DNA of 64,000 nt from the NCBI RefSeq assembly GCF_003347635.1, contig NZ_QDFY01000004.1, forward strand, positions 1-64,000, read 5' to 3'. The notes under the pieces were generated by a model that was given only the letters and a program-made list of their open reading frames with translations, was not told the DNA's origin and searched no databases. This DNA comes from Sphingosinicella terrae (lineage in GTDB: Bacteria; Pseudomonadota; Alphaproteobacteria; Sphingomonadales; Sphingomonadaceae). This document shows, piece by piece, positions 1 through 8,371 of the stretch. A program made the translations under genes and the position numbers. Every line of letters begins with the position of its first letter. Position 1 is the first letter of the stretch.

Positions 1-414
1 CCGCGGCTGCTCGTCGCCAAGATGGGCCAGGACGGCCATGATCGCGGCGCCAACCTCGTCGCCTCGGCCTTCGCCGACCTCGGGTTCGAGGTGGTGCCGG
101 GGCCGCTCTTCCAGACGCCGCAGGAGACGGCGAAGCTGGCGATCGATACCGGCGTCGACATGGTCGGCGCCTCGAGCCTCGCGGCCGGTCACAAAACCTT
201 GGTGCCCGAGCTGATCGGCCACCTGCGCGACATGGGCAGGGCCGACATCAAGGTCGTGGTCGGCGGCGTCATCCCGGCGCAGGATTATGACATGCTGCGC
301 GAGGCCGGCGTGCAGGCGATCTTCGGACCGGGCACCAACCTCGTCGAGGCCGCCGGCGAGGTCCTGAAGCTGCTCGGACACAATATGCCGCCGCTCGAGG
401 AGGCCGCCGAGTGA
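1..414 (+). CDS. scpA: Methylmalonyl-CoA mutase, C-terminal cobalamin-binding domain (5' end outside window)
   Basis: This is the tail of a methylmalonyl-CoA mutase, which interconverts methylmalonyl-CoA and succinyl-CoA using adenosylcobalamin. The reading frame is open from base 1, so the catalytic barrel lies upstream of the window. What remains is the B12-binding Rossmann domain: the base-off/His-on signature DGHDRG sits at codons 11-16, followed by a helix with the family sequence [10 protein letters not shown] and the strand VVVGGVIP. The stop overlaps the next start (GTGA), so the two are probably translated together. A propionyl-CoA carboxylase alpha subunit lies 2 kb downstream, which fits a shared propionate pathway. 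The large subunit or single-chain mutase is the only sensible reading; the symbol is by family only. Confidence 0.93.
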   Translation, partial: PRLLVAKMGQDGHDRGANLVASAFADLGFEVVPGPLFQTPQETAKLAIDTGVDMVGASSLAAGHKTLVPELIGHLRDMGRADIKVVVGGVIPAQDYDMLREAGVQAIFGPGTNLVEAAGEVLKLLGHNMPPLEEAAE

Positions 415-770
415 TCGAGGAGGAATCGAAGCTTCCGCTCGCGGCGCCGGACGACCGCTATGGCGAGGGCCTGCTCTACGATTTCTCCAAGTTCGTGACG
501 ACCTTGTCGCTGGTCGCGCTGGGCGGCGTGCTGAGCCTCACCGAGGCCTCGCGGGCCGACGGCGCGGCACCGGTCAAGCTCGCCATCGTGCTTGCCCTGA
601 TCGCGACGAGCGGCGTGATCGCAGTGTCGATCGCAAGCTCTCTCGCGGGATCGCGCTCGACGGGAAGAGAGCCCTCGCGATGGCTGCCTCATTATCTCAA
701 GGCGGCGACGGCCCTGCTCGGCATCGGCGTCGGCGCCTTCATACAAACCTGGTGGAAGATGCTCGGATGA
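411..770 (+). CDS. Small inner-membrane protein, unknown function
   Basis: A 119-residue protein I do not recognise. It has a polar N-terminus of about 25 residues, then three hydrophobic segments at roughly residues 26-45, 58-78 and 98-114, so it is probably an inner-membrane protein. It starts with GTG at 411, overlapping the mutase stop by four bases, and its stop overlaps the bioB start (ATGA). This tight chain places it in the same operon as the mutase and biotin synthase. No catalytic motif is visible, and its link with the pathway is only positional. Confidence 0.75.
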   Translation: MIEEESKLPLAAPDDRYGEGLLYDFSKFVTTLSLVALGGVLSLTEASRADGAAPVKLAIVLALIATSGVIAVSIASSLAGSRSTGREPSRWLPHYLKAATALLGIGVGAFIQTWWKMLG

Positions 771-1753
771 ACCTACGCACCGACTGGACCCGTGAGGAGA
801 TCGCCCATCTCTTCGATCTGCCCCTGCTCGACCTCCTGTTCGAAGCGCAGCAGGTCCACCGCCGCTTCCATCCGCGCAACGCCGTCCAGCTGTCGACCTT
901 GCTGTCGATCAAGACCGGCGGCTGCCCCGAGGATTGCGGCTATTGCAGCCAGTCGGCCCATGCCGGTTCGGGTCTCAAGGCCGAGAAGCTGATGGACGCG
1001 GATGCGGTCCTCGCCGCCGCCGCCGAGGCCAAGGCCAACGGATCGGGCCGCTTCTGCATGGGCGCCGCCTGGCGCGAGCCGAAGGCGCGCGACATGGACG
1101 CGCTCTGCACCATGGTCGCCGGCGTCAAGGCGATGGGCCTGGAGACCTGCATGACATTGGGCATGCTCGACCGGGACCAGGCCGAGCGGCTGGCCGCGGC
1201 CGGCCTCGATTATTACAACCACAATCTCGATACCTCGCCCGAATATTATCGCGAGGTCATCACCACCCGCACCTATCAGGACCGGCTCGACACGCTCGAT
1301 CACGTGCGCGCGGCCGGCATGGCGGTCTGCTGCGGCGGCATCGTCGGCATGGGCGAGAGCCGCGATGACCGGGTCGGCTTCCTGCACGCGCTGGCCACCC
1401 TGCCCGCCCATCCGGAGAGCGTCCCGATCAACGCGCTGGTTCCGATCCGCGGCACCGTGCTGGGCGACATGCTCGCTGATACGCCGCTCGCCCGTATCGA
1501 CGATATCGAGTTCGTCCGCACCGTCGCGACGGCGCGGATCCTGATGCCGCAGTCGATGGTGCGGCTGTCGGCCGGGCGCGAGAGTATGAGCGAGGCGACA
1601 CAGGCCCTCTGCTTCCTGGCCGGCGCCAATTCGATCTTCACCGGCGACAAGCTGCTCACCGCCGGCAATGCCGGGGCGGGCGCCGACGCAGCCCTGTTCG
1701 AGAAGCTCGGCATCCAGGCAATGACGGCTCCGGCTGAGGTCGTGGCGGCGTGA
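767..1753 (+). CDS. bioB: Biotin synthase
   Basis: Radical-SAM enzyme that inserts sulfur into dethiobiotin, the last step of biotin synthesis. The radical-SAM cluster motif CPEDCGYC is visible near residue 50, preceded by the typical [10 protein letters not shown]. Later family markers include [12 protein letters not shown] and the C-terminal [13 protein letters not shown]. Starting at ATG 767 gives 328 residues, normal for BioB. An open extension to 680 would lie inside the upstream gene and is not supported. The start overlaps the preceding stop by four bases. The other biotin genes are not in the window; its place beside a biotin-dependent propionyl-CoA carboxylase suggests co-supply of the cofactor. 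Confidence 0.96.
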   Translation: MNLRTDWTREEIAHLFDLPLLDLLFEAQQVHRRFHPRNAVQLSTLLSIKTGGCPEDCGYCSQSAHAGSGLKAEKLMDADAVLAAAAEAKANGSGRFCMGAAWREPKARDMDALCTMVAGVKAMGLETCMTLGMLDRDQAERLAAAGLDYYNHNLDTSPEYYREVITTRTYQDRLDTLDHVRAAGMAVCCGGIVGMGESRDDRVGFLHALATLPAHPESVPINALVPIRGTVLGDMLADTPLARIDDIEFVRTVATARILMPQSMVRLSAGRESMSEATQALCFLAGANSIFTGDKLLTAGNAGAGADAALFEKLGIQAMTAPAEVVAA

Positions 1754-1805
1754 CGCGCCCGGATCCGGCCGCCGCGAGGCGGATCATTCCCGCGCGGAGC
1801 CGCGC

Positions 1806-2402
1806 ATGATCGTCGAGATGATGATCGCCATTCTGGTCCATTCCGCCCAGCCGGCGGACATGGCCGAGGAGGAGACGACCTTCTCGGAGCGGCAGCCGGT
1901 ACGTCTCGCCCCCGTGCCGGCGGCGCGGGCCCTGGCGACATTCCGGGAGGCCTGCATGGCGACCTTTCCGGACCCTGTCGCCTTCGACCGGGCCGTGGCG
2001 GCGTCCGACCTCGGCTTCGCCCTCGTCGACGAGCCGGAGCGCGGCGCGCGCGAGTGGAGCAGCCGGCACGGACAGATCCTGCTCCGGCAGGCGGAACATC
2101 GTGAGCGCGACGCCCGCCGCGAACGGCGGCAGGGACGGACGCCGCGCCTGCGCTGGGATACAAGGTGCGATCTGTGGGTCGCGATCGAGGAGCGGATGGA
2201 GCCCGAGGCGCTCGTCGCCATCATCGGCGCGGCACTGGCGCCGCAGGCGAGGCCGGTCGAGGAAATACTGGGCGCCTCATGGGACCTGCCCTCCGATCCG
2301 GCGGCGCCGATCAAGCTCTATTATCTGCCGACGCTGGAGGATCCGCGGATCTTCACCCTGTCGCTCCAGCGCTTCGCCGCGCCGGCGCCGCGGCCCAGAT
2401 GA
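1806..2402 (+). CDS. Hypothetical protein, possibly exported
   Basis: A 198-residue protein with no domain I can name. The first 17 residues are hydrophobic and could be a poor signal peptide. The middle (about residues 65-115) is very charged and Arg-rich, and the C-terminal half contains RCDLWVAIEERM and ends in a short Pro/Arg tail. It sits 52 bases after bioB and 66 bases before pccA, so it is probably in the same transcript. A weak GGAG precedes the chosen ATG; internal ATGs at 1821 and 1824 are alternatives. Confidence 0.6.
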   Translation: MIVEMMIAILVHSAQPADMAEEETTFSERQPVRLAPVPAARALATFREACMATFPDPVAFDRAVAASDLGFALVDEPERGAREWSSRHGQILLRQAEHRERDARRERRQGRTPRLRWDTRCDLWVAIEERMEPEALVAIIGAALAPQARPVEEILGASWDLPSDPAAPIKLYYLPTLEDPRIFTLSLQRFAAPAPRPR

Positions 2403-2468
2403 TGGTCGGGAGCCACACTTGAAAATGCACAGATGCTGGGTCATCCGGCTGCGTCCAAGCGAGGGAAG

Positions 2469-4466
2469 ATGTTCAAGAAGATCCTGATCGCCAATCGCGG
2501 CGAGATCGCCTGCCGGGTCATCCGCACTGCGCGCAGGATGGGCATTGCCACGGTCGCCGTCTATTCCGACGCCGACGCGCGGGCGCCGCATGTCGCGATG
2601 GCGGACGAACGCGTCCGGCTGGGACCGGCGCCGGCGTCGGAATCCTATCTCGACGCCGAGCTGATCCTCGACGCCTGCCGGACCACGGGGGCCGATGCGG
2701 TCCATCCCGGCTACGGATTCCTTTCCGAGCGGGAGAGCTTCGCGCGCGCCCTCGCCGAGGCGGGGATCGCCTTCATCGGCCCGCCGCCGGAGGCGATCGC
2801 GGCGATGGGCGACAAGATCCAGTCGAAGAAGCTGGCCAAGGAGGCCGGCGTCAACGTCGTGCCCGGCTATCTCGGCGAGATCGCCGACACCGACGAGGCG
2901 GTGAGGATCGCCTCGGAGATCGGCTTTCCGGTGATGATGAAGGCCTCGGCGGGCGGCGGCGGCAAGGGCATGCGCCTCGCCTGGTCCGAAAAGGACGTCC
3001 GCGAGGGCTTCGAGGCGACCAAGCGCGAGGGCCTCGCCTCGTTCGGCGACGACCGCGTCTTCATCGAGAAGTTCATCGAGAGCCCCCGCCACATCGAGAT
3101 CCAGGTGCTCGGCGACCGCCACGGCAACGTCGTCTATCTGGGCGAGCGCGAATGCTCGATCCAGCGCCGCCACCAGAAGGTGGTCGAGGAAGCCCCTTCG
3201 CCCTTCGTCACGGCGAAGATGCGCCGGGCGATGGGCGAGCAGGCGGTCGCGCTCGCCAGGGCGGTCGGCTATTACAGCGCCGGCACGGTCGAGCTCATCG
3301 TCAGCGGTTCGGACCCGACCGGGGAGAGCTTCTACTTCCTCGAGATGAACACCCGGCTCCAGGTCGAGCATCCGGTCACCGAGATGGTCACCGGTCTCGA
3401 CCTCGTCGAGCAGATGATCAGGGTCGCCGCCGGCGAGCCGCTCGGCTTTGGCCAGGACGACGTCACCCTCACCGGCTGGTCGGTCGAGAACCGGGTCTAT
3501 GCCGAGGATCCCTATCGCGGCTTCCTCCCCTCGACCGGGCGGCTGGTGCGCTATCGCCCGCCGCCGACGAGCGACAAGGTCCGGGTCGACGACGGCGTCG
3601 TCGAGGGCGGCGAAGTGTCGATGTTCTACGACCCGATGATCGCCAAGCTGGTCACCTATGGCGATACGCGAGAGGAGGCGATCGACCGCCAGATCGAGGC
3701 GCTCGACGCCTTCCTGATCGACGGCATCGGCCACAATATCGACTTCCTCTCCGCCCTGATGCAGCATCCTCGCTTCCGCGAGGGGGCGCTCACCACCGGG
3801 TTCATCGCCGAGGAATATCCCGAAGGCTTCGCCGGCGCGCCGGCTGACGCCGACCTGGTCCTCGACCTCGCCATCGTCGCCGCTCTGGCCGGCTATGAGA
3901 CGGACCGCCGCAGCTGCGCGATCTCGGGCCAGCTGAGCGGCCCGGTGCCGGCGCCGGAGCTGCGGGTCGTGCGCATCGCCGGCGCGGAGCATCGGGTCCG
4001 CTTCGGCCCCTATGAAGGGGGCTGCCTCGCTTATGTCGACGAGGGCGAGCCGCACGACGTGATCGGCCAGTGGCGGCCCGGGCAGCTGCGCTTCCGCGGC
4101 GCGATCGACGGCCGGGTCCGCACCGTCGCCATCGCCCGCCAGGGACGCAAATGGCGGCTGACGACGCGCGGCGCCTCCCACGTCGCCGAGGTCCTGCCCG
4201 AGCATGTCGCCCTGCTCAGCCGGCACATGATCGAGAAGGTGCCGCCGGACCTCTCCAGGTTCCTGATCTGCCCGATGCCGGGCCTGCTCACCGCGCTTCG
4301 AGTCAGCGAGGGCGAGCATGTCGAGGCGGGACAGCCGCTCGCCGTCGTCGAGGCGATGAAGATGGAGAATATCCTGCGCGCGGAGAAAGCCGGCACCGTC
4401 CGCAAGGTCAATGCCAAGCCCGGCGAAAGCCTCGCCGTCGACGCCGTCATCCTCGAGTTCGAATGA
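2469..4466 (+). CDS. pccA: Propionyl-CoA (acyl-CoA) carboxylase alpha subunit: biotin carboxylase plus biotin carrier
   Basis: A 665-residue biotin-dependent carboxylase subunit. It uses ATP and bicarbonate to carboxylate its own biotin, which then carboxylates propionyl-CoA on the beta subunit (not in this window). The biotin carboxylase domain starts at residue 1 with KILIANRGEIACRV, contains the ATP-grasp glycine loop KASAGGGGKGMR and FLEMNTRLQVEHPVTE. The C-terminal carrier domain has EAMKMEN, with the biotinylated lysine at about residue 631. ATG 2469 is preceded by GAGGGAAG. The nearby mutase and bioB argue for propionyl-CoA rather than methylcrotonyl-CoA as substrate, but that is inference. 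Confidence 0.92.
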   Translation: MFKKILIANRGEIACRVIRTARRMGIATVAVYSDADARAPHVAMADERVRLGPAPASESYLDAELILDACRTTGADAVHPGYGFLSERESFARALAEAGIAFIGPPPEAIAAMGDKIQSKKLAKEAGVNVVPGYLGEIADTDEAVRIASEIGFPVMMKASAGGGGKGMRLAWSEKDVREGFEATKREGLASFGDDRVFIEKFIESPRHIEIQVLGDRHGNVVYLGERECSIQRRHQKVVEEAPSPFVTAKMRRAMGEQAVALARAVGYYSAGTVELIVSGSDPTGESFYFLEMNTRLQVEHPVTEMVTGLDLVEQMIRVAAGEPLGFGQDDVTLTGWSVENRVYAEDPYRGFLPSTGRLVRYRPPPTSDKVRVDDGVVEGGEVSMFYDPMIAKLVTYGDTREEAIDRQIEALDAFLIDGIGHNIDFLSALMQHPRFREGALTTGFIAEEYPEGFAGAPADADLVLDLAIVAALAGYETDRRSCAISGQLSGPVPAPELRVVRIAGAEHRVRFGPYEGGCLAYVDEGEPHDVIGQWRPGQLRFRGAIDGRVRTVAIARQGRKWRLTTRGASHVAEVLPEHVALLSRHMIEKVPPDLSRFLICPMPGLLTALRVSEGEHVEAGQPLAVVEAMKMENILRAEKAGTVRKVNAKPGESLAVDAVILEFE

Positions 4467-4882
4467 TCCGGATCGGGCCCTATCGCCCGGACCAGTTCGC
4501 CGGCGTCGATGCGCTTTGGCGGGAGGCGTTCCCGGACGATCCGCCTCGGAACCGGGCCGAAATCTCCATTCCGGCCAAACGCGCCGTCCAGCCGGAGCTG
4601 CTGCTGGTCGCCACCGATCATGACGATGTCGTCGGTAGCGTCATGGCCGGATATGACGGTCATCGCGGCTGGATCTACTCGCTCGCGGTGCGTTCGACCC
4701 ACCGCGGCCGCGGGCTCGGCGCCTCCCTGATCGGGGAAGCCGAGGCGCGGCTGAAGGGCCTCGGCTGCCTCAAGGTGAACTTGCAGGTGCGCGTCGCAAA
4801 CCAAGCGGTCGTCGGCTTCTACAGCGATCTCGGCTATCGGATCGAGGACCGGATCAGCATGGGCAAGGCTTTGGACGGATGA
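4463..4882 (+). CDS. GNAT family N-acetyltransferase
   Basis: A 139-residue acetyltransferase of the GNAT fold. The acetyl-CoA-binding motif A is clear: a strand with YSLAVRSTHRGRGLG, carrying the R/Q-x-x-G-x-G/A pattern, followed by a helix. The last strand region VGFYSDLGYRIEDRISMGK is typical of RimI-like members. The start overlaps the pccA stop by four bases, so it is co-translated with the carboxylase. The substrate cannot be read from the sequence; a small amine or a protein N-terminus are both possible. Confidence 0.88.
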   Translation: MIRIGPYRPDQFAGVDALWREAFPDDPPRNRAEISIPAKRAVQPELLLVATDHDDVVGSVMAGYDGHRGWIYSLAVRSTHRGRGLGASLIGEAEARLKGLGCLKVNLQVRVANQAVVGFYSDLGYRIEDRISMGKALDG

Positions 4883-4962
4883 TGCGTCGGGACGGACGAT
4901 GGAGCGCATCGAAATTAATATTGCTCCCGCAACGAAGATCGGCTCAGTTCGTTCGCGCACCC

Positions 4963-5769
4963 ATGACCCGACGCACCCCCACCCTTGCCGCCCTGATCGG
5001 CTTCGCCGCCTTCTCCCTCGCCACCCCCGCTGCCGCGCAGGACGGGGAGGAGCGTGGGTGGACCCTGACCGTCGGCGCCGGCGCCCAGGTCTATCCGAAA
5101 TATCCCGGTGCCGACTCGCTTGGCGTCAATCCGCTGCCGATCATCGACTTGCGCCGCGAGGGCGACCCCCTCAGCTTCGAAGCGCCTGACGAGGGTTGGG
5201 GATTCGGCTTCCTCGGCAATGACAGCGTCTTCAATTTCGGTCCGGCTATCGCCTTCCAGAACAAGCGCAAGGATGAGGATGTCGGCGCTGCCGTCGGCAA
5301 TGTCGGTTTCACCGTCGAGGCCGGCGCCTTTGCGGAAGTGAATATCAGCGAGAATTTCCGGCTGCGCGCCGAGGGCCGACGCGGCCTCGGTGGCCATGAC
5401 GGCTGGATCGGCGACATCTCGGCCGACCTCGTCCTGCGCGACCGGGACACCTACGTCTTCTCGATCGGCCCGCGCGCGCGGATCTCGGACGACAATTACC
5501 AGGATTCCTATTTCAGCGTGACTCCCGCCGTCGCGACTGCGACCGGCCTGCCCGCATATGATGCGGGCGGCGGCTTCCACGCCGTCGGCGTCGTCGCGGG
5601 CCTCACCTACATGCTGAACCGCAACTGGGGCCTGTACGGATATGCCGGCTACGATCGGCTGGTCGGCGACGCGGCCGATTCGCCGATCGTGCGGACCTAC
5701 GGCTCGCGCAACCAATATTCGGCCGGCCTCGGCCTCTTCTACAGCTTCAACGTCGGCAAGCTGTTCTGA
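4963..5769 (+). CDS. MipA/OmpV family outer-membrane protein
   Basis: A 268-residue exported beta-barrel protein. ATG 4963 gives a clean signal peptide (MTRRTPTLAALIGFAAF, cleavage after AAAQ near residue 26). The mature part shows the MipA pattern: an early WTLTVGAGAQVYPKYPGAD strand, alternating aromatic strands, the family loop DDNYQDSYFSVTP, and a barrel-closing last strand SAGLGLFYSFNVGKLF. Members scaffold murein enzymes in E. coli or act as porin-like proteins elsewhere; which applies here is not visible. An in-frame ATG at 4879 would put a non-signal extension in front and is less likely. Confidence 0.9.
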   Translation: MTRRTPTLAALIGFAAFSLATPAAAQDGEERGWTLTVGAGAQVYPKYPGADSLGVNPLPIIDLRREGDPLSFEAPDEGWGFGFLGNDSVFNFGPAIAFQNKRKDEDVGAAVGNVGFTVEAGAFAEVNISENFRLRAEGRRGLGGHDGWIGDISADLVLRDRDTYVFSIGPRARISDDNYQDSYFSVTPAVATATGLPAYDAGGGFHAVGVVAGLTYMLNRNWGLYGYAGYDRLVGDAADSPIVRTYGSRNQYSAGLGLFYSFNVGKLF

Positions 5770-5781
5770 GGCATTGCCGGC

Positions 5782-6000
5782 TCAGCGGTTGCTGCGGCCC
5801 TGCTCGGACCCGGCGCCCTGACCGAGCGACGCGTCGTTCTCGGTATCGCCTTCGACGGTATTCTCGCCGGCGATAAGATCGGAATCCTCGCTGCCGGCGC
5901 GCGCGAACAGCCCCTTGCTCTGGCCGATCCCCGGATTCTCGTCGACATCGTCGGGAAGATCCACGGGCTGGTCGGAAGGGGTGGGGTGCTTGTTGCTCAT
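5782..6000 (-). CDS. Small hydrophilic acidic protein, candidate general-stress gene
   Basis: A 72-residue, highly charged protein without hydrophobic segments; it looks intrinsically disordered. I do not recognise a family. ATG 6000 is preferred over the ATG two codons upstream (6006) because AAAGGAG lies six bases before it and would abut the other. A CGAAC-N16-CGTT element lies 22-46 bases upstream (see promoter entry), close to the EcfG consensus. It resembles in character the hydrophilic proteins at 50.9-51.7 kb. Confidence 0.7.
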   Translation of the reverse strand: MSNKHPTPSDQPVDLPDDVDENPGIGQSKGLFARAGSEDSDLIAGENTVEGDTENDASLGQGAGSEQGRSNR

Positions 6001-6021
6001 GACCATCTCCTTTCCCGCGTC

Positions 6022-6046
6022 AACGCGCGGCCGGCCCTTCGGTTCG
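6022..6046 (-). promoter_or_regulatory. Candidate EcfG-like promoter
   Basis: On the minus strand CGAAC (6046-6042), a 16-base spacer and CGTT (6025-6022) match the alphaproteobacterial EcfG consensus GGAAC-N16/17-CGTT with one mismatch. It would start transcription about 15 bases before the ATG at 6000, leaving room for the AAAGGAG site. Weaker than the perfect copy at 51698-51723. Confidence 0.4.
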
Positions 6047-6104
6047 GCTTGACAGAGGTCGCGGCGCCTGTGGAATGGGGCGGGTCGTCGTGAAGGAGCC
6101 CCTG

Positions 6105-7418
6105 ATGAAGTCTTTCGTCCTGCTCGTCTTTCTCCTGCTGTTCCTGCCGGCGCCGGCGGCCGCGGAGCTTCGGACGGATGAGCGGCGAATGGCGCAGGCG
6201 GTGGAGCAGGAGCGGGAACGTTCGATCGCGCTGCTCCAGCGCCTCGTCGACCAGAATAGCGGAACGCTGAACCTGGAGGGCGTCGAAGCGGTCGGCACGA
6301 TGGTCCGCGCCGAGCTCGAGCCGCTCGGCTTCGACGTCCGCTGGATCGACATGCGCGAGACCGGCCGCGCCGGCCATATCGTCGCCACGCGCCGGCCCGC
6401 CGGTGCCTCAGGCAAACGGCTGCTGCTGATCGGTCATCTCGACACCGTGTTCGAACCGGATTCTCCGTTTCAGGCCTTCGTCCGCGACGGCGCCAGGGCC
6501 ACCGGTCCCGGCATCGGCGACGACAAGGGCGGAATCGTGGTCATCATCGCCGCATTGCGCGCGATGCGTGATGCCGGAATCCTCGACGGCGCCGACATCA
6601 CCATCGTCCTGACCGGCGACGAGGAGCGGCCCGGCGCGCCGCTCGCCGCCGCGCGCCGGGACCTCGTCGAAGCCGGCCGCCGTGCCGACGCCGCGCTGGA
6701 GTTCGAGAATCTCGCGCGGGAGGGAGAACGCGATTACGGCACCGTCGCCCGGCGCAGCTCGACCAGCTGGACGCTCCGTACGAGCGGACGTACCGGCCAT
6801 TCGAGCGGCGTTTTCGGCGAGAATCTCGGCTTCGGCGCGATCTACGAGATGGCACGGATCCTCGACCGGTTCCGGCGCGAGCTGGCGGAGCCCAATCTCA
6901 CCTACAATGTCGGCGTGATCGGCGGCGGCACGCCGGCCGAGATGGACGAGCAGGGATTGCGTATCGCCGCCGCGGGAAAGACCAACATCGTCGCCGAGAC
7001 GGCGATCGCCCGGGGCGATCTGCGCAGCCTGACCGCCGATCAGGACCGCCGCGCGCGGGAACGGATGCAGGCGATCGTGGTCGAGCATCTCCCAGGCACG
7101 GAGGCGGAACTGGTGTTCGCGGAGGACGGCTACCCGCCGATGGCGCCGACCGAAGGCAATCGCCGGCTGCTGGCGACGCTCAACGCCGTCAATCGCGACC
7201 TCGGCCTTCCGGAAATGCCCGAATATGATCCGGCCCGGCGCGGCGCTGCCGATTCGAGCTTCGTCGCCGCCTCTACGGACGTGCTCGCGGGACTGGGCAC
7301 CGCCGGCGGCGGCGCCCACGCGCCCGGCGAGTGGATCGACCTCGACAGCCTCGTTCGCCAGGCCCAGCGGGCCGCGATCCTGATGACGCGACTAAGCCGC
7401 GAGCCGCGCGGCGAGTAG
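6105..7418 (+). CDS. Exported M20 family metallopeptidase (glutamate carboxypeptidase-like)
   Basis: A 437-residue zinc peptidase of the M20/carboxypeptidase G2 group, which removes C-terminal residues from peptides or N-acyl amino acids. The signal peptide is MKSFVLLVFLLLFLPAPAAA. Metal-binding motifs are in order: LLLIGHLDTVFE (His, Asp), the bridging Asp in GPGIGDDKGG, and the catalytic Glu in LTGDEERPG. The dimerisation lid carries SGRTGHSSG. The last His ligand is in GTAGGGAHAPGEWID. ATG 6105 has GAAGGAG seven bases upstream and gives the signal peptide; the open frame to 6075 does not. TTGACA at 6049-6054 could be its -35 element. Confidence 0.9.
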   Translation: MKSFVLLVFLLLFLPAPAAAELRTDERRMAQAVEQERERSIALLQRLVDQNSGTLNLEGVEAVGTMVRAELEPLGFDVRWIDMRETGRAGHIVATRRPAGASGKRLLLIGHLDTVFEPDSPFQAFVRDGARATGPGIGDDKGGIVVIIAALRAMRDAGILDGADITIVLTGDEERPGAPLAAARRDLVEAGRRADAALEFENLAREGERDYGTVARRSSTSWTLRTSGRTGHSSGVFGENLGFGAIYEMARILDRFRRELAEPNLTYNVGVIGGGTPAEMDEQGLRIAAAGKTNIVAETAIARGDLRSLTADQDRRARERMQAIVVEHLPGTEAELVFAEDGYPPMAPTEGNRRLLATLNAVNRDLGLPEMPEYDPARRGAADSSFVAASTDVLAGLGTAGGGAHAPGEWIDLDSLVRQAQRAAILMTRLSREPRGE

Positions 7419-7476
7419 AGCGATCGCAGTCGGACATTGTCGTCTGACGACTCGAAAATCGTGGCCATCGGAGGCG

Positions 7477-8217
7477 CTAGGCGTGGCGCGCCCGCTTGGC
7501 CGTCACCAGATAGTTGAGCGAGACATCCTCGGTCAGGCAGAATCCGCGCGTGAGGCTCCAGCCGAGCCCGGTCACGTCGATCACCGCGAGCCCAGCCTCC
7601 GCCAGCCTCGCGCACAGTTCGTCGGGACTGAGGAACTTGTCCCAGTCGTGGGTGCCGCGTGGGATCCGGCCGGTCCCTTCGCCGATGGTGATCATGAGGA
7701 GGCGGGACCAGGCGGTACGGTTGGGAGTCGACAGGACGAGCAGGCCGTCCTCGGCCACCGCGCCGGCGAGACCGCCGACGAAAGCCGGGACGTCGGCGAC
7801 ATGCTCGACCACCTCGAGGCTGGTGACGAGATCGTAGCGGCCGTCGAGCGCCTCGACGCCGCCGACGCGGTAGTCGATCTCGAGCCCCTGGCCGAGCGCA
7901 TGGACGCGCGCCGCCTCGATATTCTCCGGCGCCGCATCGACCGCGACGACCTCCGCGCCGAGGCGCGCGAGCGGCTCGGCGAGCAGGCCGGCACCGCAGC
8001 CGACATCGGCGGCGCGGCGGCCGGCGAGCGGCTTCAGATCGCGCTCGTCGAGTCCCCAATGCTGGTCGAGCCGATCGCGAATGTAACCGAGCCTGACCGG
8101 GTTGAGCTTGTGCAGCATGGCCGACGATCCGCGCGGGTCCCACCACTCGGCCGCCATCCGCCCGAAATGTTCGGCTTCCGCCGGATCGATCGTCGTCGCT
8201 GCTGGTCCCTGCGCCAT
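7477..8217 (-). CDS. ubiG: 3-demethylubiquinone 3-O-methyltransferase
   Basis: A 246-residue SAM-dependent methyltransferase of ubiquinone synthesis that performs both O-methylations of the ring. The SAM site motif ADVGCGAGLLAEPLARLG is followed by VVAVDAAPENI and the typical UbiG sequences SLEVVEHVADVPAF and LVLSTPNRT. An early EAEHFGRMAAEWWDP is diagnostic for UbiG. ATG 8217 has a weak GGGCGAGG site. The frame is open to 8427 but that part is not UbiG-like. It is divergent from lysC, an arrangement often seen in sphingomonads. Confidence 0.95.
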   Translation of the reverse strand: MAQGPAATTIDPAEAEHFGRMAAEWWDPRGSSAMLHKLNPVRLGYIRDRLDQHWGLDERDLKPLAGRRAADVGCGAGLLAEPLARLGAEVVAVDAAPENIEAARVHALGQGLEIDYRVGGVEALDGRYDLVTSLEVVEHVADVPAFVGGLAGAVAEDGLLVLSTPNRTAWSRLLMITIGEGTGRIPRGTHDWDKFLSPDELCARLAEAGLAVIDVTGLGWSLTRGFCLTEDVSLNYLVTAKRARHA

Positions 8218-8371
8218 CGCCTCGCCCTTACAGGCCGGACCCGGCCTTCCCAAGCCGAAACGGCGATCCCGCGCCGAAGTGCCGCGGCGGCTTGCATGCG
8301 GCGGGGCGCTATCCCTATCAGGGCCCGCTTCCTTTTCCGGAAGCGACCAGACCTCTCGACGGCGGAGCTCG

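Noticed and set aside
8218-8371. Lysine riboswitch before lysC
   Set aside because: The leader is only about 150 bases, with one simple hairpin at 8326-8345 and no multi-helix lysine-aptamer structure.
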